Shown in pieces: positions 13,857 through 20,229 of a stretch of DNA of 20,229 nucleotides. Numbering within the stretch: the first letter of the stretch is position 1; each line of letters opens with the position of its first letter. The translations under genes were made by a program, and so were the position numbers. The DNA lies in NCBI GenBank assembly GCA_022732315.1, contig JAIJUV010000028.1, positions 1 through 20,229 on the forward strand, given 5' to 3'. The notes under the pieces were generated by a model that saw nothing but the letters and a program-made list of their open reading frames with translations, made no database searches and was not told the DNA's origin. The DNA comes from Prevotella sp. (GTDB taxonomy: Bacteria > Bacteroidota > Bacteroidia > Bacteroidales > Bacteroidaceae).

Positions 13857-16813
13857 TGGCTAAATACATACTTTCCATCATAGCAGCATTCTTCATAGCT
13901 TTGGGCAGTTTTGCCCAAGGTGGTCTGCCTAGTCGCTTTAATGTAAGCTACCTCAACATGGCAGCAGGAATGCCTAATAATTTTGCCGATGATATCTTTC
14001 AGGATTCTTACGGCTTTGTGTGGATCAGTACCCATGGTGGTGGTCTGGTGCGTTACGATGGTTTCAACTTCGTGAACTTCGGATTGGGTTCCAATGGCAT
14101 CAGTTTGCGAAGCAACAGTTGTCGCAATGTATACGAAGACCATTTCCGTCGCCTCTGGATTGCCTTCGAGGAAGGTCCACAGGTGCTAGACCTCAATACC
14201 ATGCAGCCCATCGTTCCTCCTTGCGAGAACGAGAAGGTGGAGGCTCAGCTCAGGAAGGCATTGAAGAACCTTTGCACCCGAATGTATTGCGATGCCAAGG
14301 GCAATATCTGGATGGTTTCCATCAACCTCCTTACCCGTTTCGGCTTTAATGAAAAGGGCGAGGTGAACAGCGTCTTGTCTGTTGCCTATTCTTTCAATGC
14401 GCCCGACCTGGGACTTAGCGATGTATATCGCCGGGGAACGGTGGTGTTGTGCAACAATGGTGTGGTGAGCGAGTTCTCTGTAAAGAACAATAAGTTGGTT
14501 GCCAGGGATATCTCCTCTATGTTCCCACCGCTCGATGGACGCTATGCCGGTGCAATCATCTCTTATCATGGTAAAATCTGGATTGCCACCAACAGTGGTC
14601 TCTTCAATAGTGCCAAGCAGCAATATCATTGCTCGGCTACTGACCATTCGCTCCAGCACGAAGTGGTGACGAGTCTTGCTGTCACTCCGGATGATAAACT
14701 CCTGGTGGGTACGCTCTGTGGCGTGGACATCATCAATGACAAGACTGGCGAGATTGAGCATTGGAACAGTTCTTCTGCAGTTAATCCGTTGAGTAGTAAC
14801 TTCGTGAACAGTCTCTTTGCCAAGAACGGACAGATATGGGTGGGCACGGAGACGGGTGGTGTCACCAAGTTGGCTCCCCGCCAGTTGCAGCTCGAATTCT
14901 ATCGCCATGATGCCTCTAACCCGGGAAGTCTTTCTCCCAATGCCGTCAATGCCATGTATGCAGCACCGGATGGCACCCTGTGGGTAGGCACCGTGGAAGG
15001 CGGACTCAACTCTCTGGCTCCTGGTGGCAAGAACTTTATTCATTATACCGTTGCCAATTCCGGTTTGCCTCATAACAGCGTGTCTACTCTTGCCGCCGAC
15101 AACCGTGGCAACCTCTGGATAGGAACCTGGGGTGCGGGCTTTGCCGTGATGAACCTCAAGCAGCCGGGCAAGATTACGCCGCTTGTGGTGGATGGAAGAT
15201 TTCAGCGTCTGCTCCTGTTTGCCGGTGCCATGGCTTACGACCCTATCAATGATGGCATGTGGCTGGGCACCAACGACGGTCTCTTCTTCTACGATATGAA
15301 GCGGCAGCAGATTATCGAGCCATTTGAGGGATGCCTCAATGTGCGTGGCTGCATCGGAAGTCTCATTACCCGAAATGGCAAGCTTCTGATGGGGTGTGTG
15401 CAGGGTATGGTAGAGGTGAACCTGAAATCCCGCCATGGCAAGGATGCCTTTGACGTGCAGTATCATCCTTATAAGCTTGATCATCCTGAGAGTGGGGTGA
15501 TAGATAAGATTATCTCCTTCTGCCAGGCTAAGGATGGTAAGATCTGGCTGGGCAGCAATGGCTATGGCTTATACTGCTACCAATATAATAAGGAGGGAAA
15601 AGCGGAAGTGAAATCATTCACCACCAGCAATGGATTGGCCAACAATACCGTCAAGGGTATCGTGGAGGACAATCAGGGCATGCTGTGGATTGCTACGGAT
15701 AACGGACTTTCGGTTTTCAATCCGGATACGGAGACCTTTACCAGTTTCTATAAGAATGATGGTCTGCTCAGTGCCCAGTTCTATTTCAATGGAGCCATCC
15801 GCAATGCAAAGGGCGAGATATTCCTGGGTACGGATGGAGGCATGATGGCGGTGATGGGAGCTAATCCTACGGTGCATGAGGTAGGCAAACTGCGCTTCAC
15901 CGAACTCCTGGTAGATAACCAGCCTACCTTTGCAGGCAGCGATTATCTGGATGATGATATCTCTATCGCTAAGAGAATCAGCATCCATGAGAGCGATAAG
16001 TCGTTCACCATCTACTTCTCTGCACTCAACTATGGCAGCGAGACCCAGGGCGTGTATCTCTATCGCATGAAGGGATATGAGAACGAATGGGTTCAGCTGC
16101 AGCCGGGACAGCATAGTGTACGCTATTCCACTTTGCCGGCAGGCAAGTATGAGTTTGAGGTGAAATACATCCCTTCCATCGATTCCAGCAACGAGCAGGT
16201 CATCTCCATTGCCGTGAAGGTGACGCCTTACTTCTGGAAGAGTTGGTGGTTCATTACCATAATAGTCATCGGCATCATCGCTTTGGCTCAGTATGCCTAT
16301 ATCCGCAAGTTGGATAAGATGCGTGAACGTGAGGTGGAAGCCTTATACCGTCCTATCGAGGCTGTCTTGAAGGATAGTGACGAGCCTGGCAAGCTTCAGA
16401 GTCGTATCCAGATGATCCTGGAAAACCAGAAGCGCTATCAGGAAAGTCAGCAGAAAACCATCGAGGCGGATAAGAAGGAGGTGGCTGAACACACCAAACC
16501 GTTTATGGATTCCATCATGGAAGTGATGGAGAAGAACTATGATAACTCCGAGTTTGGCGTTCAGGAACTTGCCGATGCGATGGGAATGAACCGGAGCATC
16601 TTGAGCAAGAAACTCAATGCGGAGTGTGGATTGCCTACGGCACAGTTTATCCGCAACTATCGCCTGGATATTGCCAAAAAACTGATTATGGAGAATGTGG
16701 CCAATCGCAACATCACCGAGATTGCATATCGTGTGGGATTCAACGATCCGAAATACTTCACCCGTTGCTTCACCAAACAGTATGGAGCCTCTCCATCTTC
16801 CTTCAGGGAATAG
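13856..16813 (+). CDS. Transmembrane propeller/AraC regulator without kinase or receiver (one-component HTCS relative)
   Basis: The 985-aa protein has a signal peptide (about 1-21, ending GSFAQ) and a periplasmic sensor with about ten two-component-regulator propeller motifs (such as GFVWISTHGGGLVRYDG, IWVGTETGGV, LWIATDNGLSVF). A Y_Y_Y domain lies near 735-795 and one transmembrane helix at about 798-820. Some 65 residues of charged coiled coil follow, then an AraC-type DNA-binding domain (about 885-985) with both HTH motifs (FGVQELADAMGMNRSILSKK and ITEIAYRVGFNDPKYFTRCF). Classical hybrid two-component systems of this type are about 1300-1400 aa; here the HisKA, HATPase and receiver domains are absent and the frame is unbroken. 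It should sense a glucan oligosaccharide in the periplasm and act directly on DNA, most likely on the susC promoter just downstream. Confidence 0.88.
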   Translation: MAKYILSIIAAFFIALGSFAQGGLPSRFNVSYLNMAAGMPNNFADDIFQDSYGFVWISTHGGGLVRYDGFNFVNFGLGSNGISLRSNSCRNVYEDHFRRLWIAFEEGPQVLDLNTMQPIVPPCENEKVEAQLRKALKNLCTRMYCDAKGNIWMVSINLLTRFGFNEKGEVNSVLSVAYSFNAPDLGLSDVYRRGTVVLCNNGVVSEFSVKNNKLVARDISSMFPPLDGRYAGAIISYHGKIWIATNSGLFNSAKQQYHCSATDHSLQHEVVTSLAVTPDDKLLVGTLCGVDIINDKTGEIEHWNSSSAVNPLSSNFVNSLFAKNGQIWVGTETGGVTKLAPRQLQLEFYRHDASNPGSLSPNAVNAMYAAPDGTLWVGTVEGGLNSLAPGGKNFIHYTVANSGLPHNSVSTLAADNRGNLWIGTWGAGFAVMNLKQPGKITPLVVDGRFQRLLLFAGAMAYDPINDGMWLGTNDGLFFYDMKRQQIIEPFEGCLNVRGCIGSLITRNGKLLMGCVQGMVEVNLKSRHGKDAFDVQYHPYKLDHPESGVIDKIISFCQAKDGKIWLGSNGYGLYCYQYNKEGKAEVKSFTTSNGLANNTVKGIVEDNQGMLWIATDNGLSVFNPDTETFTSFYKNDGLLSAQFYFNGAIRNAKGEIFLGTDGGMMAVMGANPTVHEVGKLRFTELLVDNQPTFAGSDYLDDDISIAKRISIHESDKSFTIYFSALNYGSETQGVYLYRMKGYENEWVQLQPGQHSVRYSTLPAGKYEFEVKYIPSIDSSNEQVISIAVKVTPYFWKSWWFITIIVIGIIALAQYAYIRKLDKMREREVEALYRPIEAVLKDSDEPGKLQSRIQMILENQKRYQESQQKTIEADKKEVAEHTKPFMDSIMEVMEKNYDNSEFGVQELADAMGMNRSILSKKLNAECGLPTAQFIRNYRLDIAKKLIMENVANRNITEIAYRVGFNDPKYFTRCFTKQYGASPSSFRE

Positions 16814-16843
16814 AGTTTTTTCTTCACTTTGATGAATAATAGT

Positions 16844-16892
16844 ACATCTGCTAAGTCTGCATGGCAAAATCAGACTTGGCAGATGTTTCTTT
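16844..16892 (+). terminator. Terminator after the propeller/AraC regulator
   Basis: A 16-bp stem (16844-16859 with 16871-16886) with a single T-G position and an 11-nt loop is followed by TTCTTT. It separates the regulator from susC, which therefore needs its own promoter. Confidence 0.85.
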
Positions 16893-16943
16893 ATGTAACT
16901 TTTTCTTTTGAATATGTTAAAAATGCTGTGTGGGTACACAAGG

Positions 16944-17019
16944 GGTGGATAACTGAGAAAATATAGTATAAATCCACCTTTTATGCGTTTTGTCCACCTA
17001 TAAATTTCGATTGTCCACC
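16944..17019 (+). promoter_or_regulatory. Phased TCCACC repeats, candidate regulator binding sites
   Basis: TCCACC occurs at 16973-16978, 16993-16998 and 17014-17019 (steps of 20 and 21 bp), with TTGTCCACC exact in the last two. One inverted copy (GGTGGA) lies at 16944-16949. The last repeat ends 20 bp before the susC -7 box, occupying the place of the -33 element. Phased direct repeats abutting the promoter are what an AraC-type activator would be expected to use. Confidence 0.6.
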
Positions 17020-17039
17020 CGCTATTATGTGATTAATTG

Positions 17040-17047
17040 TACTTTTG
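17040..17047 (+). promoter_or_regulatory. -7 element of susC
   Basis: TACTTTTG matches TAnnTTTG exactly and is followed by CCACC. The -33 position reads CACC, within the last TCCACC repeat, so there is no consensus -33, in line with activator dependence. Confidence 0.65.
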
Positions 17048-17134
17048 CCACCACAAAACAACGTTTGATATCGAGCAATCGATTTAAAAACTGGCAAGAA
17101 TAAACAAAATCATAAACCTAAAAAATAACAAGCA

Positions 17135-20100
17135 ATGAGGAAACAATTATTCTCTATGATGCTATGCCTGGGTGCTGTCGGTGGTGCTTCTTTTGCTACC
17201 CCAATGACAGCGATGGCTGCTGTAGCACAAGATCAGGTGATTACAGTAAAGGGACAAGTTGTAGATGATCAGGGTGAACCTATGATCGGTGCAACAGTCA
17301 AGACAAAGGATGCCAAGACCGGCGCAGTTACCGATTTAGACGGTAACTTCCAGATCCGCGTCAAGGCAAACGCAACTCTTATCGTAAGCTACTTGGGCTT
17401 CAAGGAGCGTGAAATCGCTGTACGCGGACGCGCCATCCTGGAACCCATCCAACTTTCTACAAATGATAACTTGCTCGACCAGGTGGTTGTAGTAGGTTAT
17501 GGTACGCAGAAGAAGGCTGACCTTACCGGTTCCGTTTCTATCGTGAACGCTGAGGAGATGAAGAAGGTATCTAACTCCAACATCTCTACCATGCTCGAAG
17601 GTAAGGTGGCTGGTGTACAGATTACATCCGACGGTCAGCCAGGTGCCGACCCTAGTGTACGTATCCGTGGTATCGGCTCCTTCGGTAGCACGGCTCCTCT
17701 CTATGTCATCGACGGTGTGCCAATGGGTACCACTATCCGTGACTTCTCTCCAAATGATATCGAGACCATCCAGATCTTGAAGGATGCTTCTGCGGGTGCC
17801 ATCTACGGTTCTCGTGCTGCCAATGGTGTCGTTATCATCACTACCAAGAATGGTAAAAAAGACCAGCCTCTGAAGGTGAACTACTCGGGTTACTTCGGTG
17901 TTGACCAGATTCCTAGCGATGTATATGACGTGATGAACGCCGACCAGTATAGCCAGTACCTTGGTACTGCTTGCACCAACTCCAACACTCCTATTCCTGG
18001 TGGCTACAAGATGGGTGAGGATGGCAAATACCACTTCCAGGATGCAACCAACACTGATTGGTTTGACGAGGTGTTCAAGACCGGTATCCGCCAGAACCAC
18101 AACGTAGCTCTCAGTGGTGGTAGCTCTCACAGTACTTATAATGTATCTCTCGACTACTATAACCAGAAGGGTACCTTGGAAGGTGCAGGTCCTAACTACG
18201 AGCGTTACACAGCCCGTGTAAACAACACTATGGACACCAAATTCGTGAAGTTCCGCACCAGCATGGTTTACTCTCACTCTAACCAGGACAACATGGGTCT
18301 TTCCAATGCCTCAGAGTATGTTCAGGGTCTTTATGGAGATGTAACCAACGTGCTCCGTGGTACACTCTTGATGCAGCCAACTATCAAGGCTTACGATAAC
18401 TCAACATGGGTTCTCGACAGTCAGGTGGGTGCAGCCAATGCTTATCGCTACGATGCCTATGGTTATGGCGTTTACTATGATGGCATCCACGGAGATATTT
18501 CAGCTTCTAACCCATTGCTGGTTAATAACCTCCTGCAGCGCAATACCTTGGTTGACCGCTTCGTAGGTACAGCTTCTGCTGATGTTGACCTGTTGGGTAT
18601 GGTAGGTATCAAGAGCAAGAACCATGGTCTTCACTATAATGTAAACCTCTCTTACAGCAAGACAGAGGCAAAGGATAAGACCTGGATTCCTTCCTGGATT
18701 CAGAGTAACCGTGTATATCTTGCCAAGGAGAACGAGCGCCTTACCAAGGGTTCACGCAACTACAGCGATGCCTTGGTTGAGAATACCATTACATACGATG
18801 GAAAGATTGGCAAGCACAATATCAACCTGCTTGCCGGTATGACATACGAAGAGGAGAATACCAACCTCCTGACAGGTTGGGGTATCAACTTCACAGAGCC
18901 ATACTTCCTCCAGCTTCAGAATGCCAAGAATACTTACTCTGAGTCATACGAGTACAAGCATTGTCTGGCTTCTTACGTAGGTCGTTTGAACTATAACTAT
19001 GATGAGAAGTACTTGCTTTCTGCAGTAGTACGTCGTGATGGTAGCTCCCGTTTGAGCAAGAACATCCGTTGGGCAACCTTCCCATCTGTATCTGTAGGTT
19101 GGCGTTTTGATAAGGAGAAGTTCTTCCCTATCAGCCGCGACATCGTTAATATGTTCAAGGTGCGTGCCAGCTACGGTGAACTCGGTAACGAGAACATCGG
19201 TGAGTACCAGTACATGGCTACCATGAACCGTAACAACATGACTTACAGCTTCGGCAACAGTCCTGTAACCGGTTCTGCCGTTTCTACCTTCGTGAACAAT
19301 GATATCGCCTGGGAGAAGAAGAAGACTACCAACGTGGGTATCGACCTGGCAATGTTCAACAACCGCTTGGAGTTCACTGCAGAGTGGTATAAGAACAAGT
19401 CAGAAGACCTGCTTTACTCTGTTCCTGTGCCAGCACAGACTGGTGTATCTAACACCTCTGTAACCATGAACGCTGCCTCTATGGAGAACAGTGGTTTCGA
19501 GTTCAGTGCAACCTATCGCAACCGCGACCACGCCTTCAAGTATGATATCAGCGCCAATGTAAGTACCCTGAAGAACAAGGTAACTTCTCTGGGTATCGGT
19601 AAGGACTCTTACATCGCTGGTGCATACGCTACCTACGTAGGTCAGGAGATCGGTCAGTTCTATGGTTGGGTTTACGAGGGAATCGCCCGTACACAGGATG
19701 AACTTGATGGACATGCAACCCAACAGGGAGCCAATGTTGGTGATTGTCTCTACAAGGATATTTCTGGTCCTGAAGGAACTCCTGATGGCGTAATCGATGC
19801 TTACGACCAGACCGTATTGGGCAGTGGTCTTCCAAAGGTAAACTTCGGTTTGAGCACTCACATGGAATATAAGGGTTTCGACCTCAATATCTCTACATAC
19901 GGAGTATTGAATTATCACGTATCAGATGATATCTATAATAGCTTGAACTCTTGCTACGGCTATGGTAACAAGGAAGTAGGCATGCTGGATGCCAACCGCT
20001 GGTCAGAGGATGGTTCTACTTATCTCTCTAGTGTTCCACGCACCTATGCAGCCAACAACGCTACCTTGGCATGGAACGACCTCTTCAGCTCTCGCAAGAT

Positions 20101-20229
20101 TCAGAATGCAGCTTACTGGAAGATTGCCAACGTAGAGTTGGGCTACAACTTCCCAGACAAGTGGTTTGGTGGATATGTCAGTGGTGTACGTCTCTATGTA
20201 TCAGCACAGAACCTCTACACCTTCACAGG
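17135..20229 (+). CDS. susC: SusC-like TonB-dependent outer-membrane transporter (3' end outside window)
   Basis: The reading frame is open from ATG 17135 to the window end (1031 codons shown). A signal peptide covers about 1-29 (PMTAMAA). A carboxypeptidase-regulatory-like domain follows at about 38-105 (VKGQVVDDQGEPMIGATVK). The SusC signature DQVVVVGYGTQKKADLTGSVS starts at D115, and the plug domain has PLYVIDGVPMG and ILKDASAGAIYGSRAANGVV. The rest is beta-barrel with many aromatic-rich strands, and the final strands lie beyond the window. It would import starch oligosaccharides across the outer membrane with a SusD lipoprotein, expected next but not visible. The start is supported by the -7 box about 90 bp upstream and by the signal peptide. 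Confidence 0.93.
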   Translation, partial: MRKQLFSMMLCLGAVGGASFATPMTAMAAVAQDQVITVKGQVVDDQGEPMIGATVKTKDAKTGAVTDLDGNFQIRVKANATLIVSYLGFKEREIAVRGRAILEPIQLSTNDNLLDQVVVVGYGTQKKADLTGSVSIVNAEEMKKVSNSNISTMLEGKVAGVQITSDGQPGADPSVRIRGIGSFGSTAPLYVIDGVPMGTTIRDFSPNDIETIQILKDASAGAIYGSRAANGVVIITTKNGKKDQPLKVNYSGYFGVDQIPSDVYDVMNADQYSQYLGTACTNSNTPIPGGYKMGEDGKYHFQDATNTDWFDEVFKTGIRQNHNVALSGGSSHSTYNVSLDYYNQKGTLEGAGPNYERYTARVNNTMDTKFVKFRTSMVYSHSNQDNMGLSNASEYVQGLYGDVTNVLRGTLLMQPTIKAYDNSTWVLDSQVGAANAYRYDAYGYGVYYDGIHGDISASNPLLVNNLLQRNTLVDRFVGTASADVDLLGMVGIKSKNHGLHYNVNLSYSKTEAKDKTWIPSWIQSNRVYLAKENERLTKGSRNYSDALVENTITYDGKIGKHNINLLAGMTYEEENTNLLTGWGINFTEPYFLQLQNAKNTYSESYEYKHCLASYVGRLNYNYDEKYLLSAVVRRDGSSRLSKNIRWATFPSVSVGWRFDKEKFFPISRDIVNMFKVRASYGELGNENIGEYQYMATMNRNNMTYSFGNSPVTGSAVSTFVNNDIAWEKKKTTNVGIDLAMFNNRLEFTAEWYKNKSEDLLYSVPVPAQTGVSNTSVTMNAASMENSGFEFSATYRNRDHAFKYDISANVSTLKNKVTSLGIGKDSYIAGAYATYVGQEIGQFYGWVYEGIARTQDELDGHATQQGANVGDCLYKDISGPEGTPDGVIDAYDQTVLGSGLPKVNFGLSTHMEYKGFDLNISTYGVLNYHVSDDIYNSLNSCYGYGNKEVGMLDANRWSEDGSTYLSSVPRTYAANNATLAWNDLFSSRKIQNAAYWKIANVELGYNFPDKWFGGYVSGVRLYVSAQNLYTFT

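Larger units (their letters stand above)
16814..17134. other. Regulatory region between regulator and susC
   Basis: This 321-bp stretch has no gene. It contains the regulator's terminator, an inverted repeat TGTGT/ACACA (16927-16940), the TCCACC repeat set, the susC -7 box and a leader of about 80 nt. Confidence 0.75.

Noticed and set aside
17056..17069. AACGTTTG before susC as a third LacI-type operator.
   Set aside because: Only the central eight bases match the 14-bp palindrome; both outer ends differ and it lies downstream of the -7 box.

Overview
The window looks like part of a starch/alpha-glucan utilisation locus of a Bacteroidales bacterium, most likely Prevotella/Segatella. The reasons are the SusC-type TonB transporter, the SusA/SusB-type enzymes, the propeller-type regulator, promoters with the Bacteroidetes -7 motif TAnnTTTG, and little use of strong Shine-Dalgarno sequences. 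All genes I can support are on the + strand.

Layout. (1) 1-9262, enzyme block: cytoplasmic MalQ (GH77 with two CBM20 domains), then three exported enzymes: GH97 alpha-glucosidase (SusB-like), GH13 type I pullulanase and GH13 neopullulanase/alpha-amylase (SusA-like). Rho-independent terminators follow malQ, the GH97 gene and the SusA-like gene. Perfect LacI-family-type palindromes lie upstream of malQ and of the GH97 gene. (2) About 9263-12860, a visibly AT-rich accessory block: a membrane-anchored TPR regulator with a LuxR-like C-terminus, a DUF3244 protein, a lipoprotein with an unusual Cys/Gly-rich hydrophobic tail, a small two-helix membrane protein and a DUF1573 lipoprotein. (3) 12861-13452, a gene-free stretch with a probable TPR-gene remnant, diverged repeats, small hairpins, a phased array of three perfect palindromes (22-bp period) and a terminator. 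(4) 13453-16813, an apparent operon of three small membrane proteins (66, 31 and 34 aa; the last two are tandem paralogues) whose last stop codon overlaps the start of a 985-aa transmembrane regulator (propeller, Y_Y_Y, TM, AraC HTH) with no kinase or receiver domain. (5) 16814-17134, a regulatory region with a terminator and phased TCCACC repeats. (6) 17135 to the window end, a SusC-like gene cut off by the window.

How it fits together. SusC (with SusD and surface glycanases presumably beyond the window) would import maltooligosaccharides. The periplasmic pullulanase, neopullulanase and GH97 enzyme would debranch and hydrolyse them, and cytoplasmic MalQ would process what enters the cell. 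Control appears layered: a LacI-type factor at malQ and the GH97 gene, the one-component propeller/AraC regulator at susC, and a separate TPR regulator for the accessory block. The least explained parts are the accessory lipoprotein/membrane-protein pair, the microprotein operon coupled to the regulator, and the phased palindrome array.
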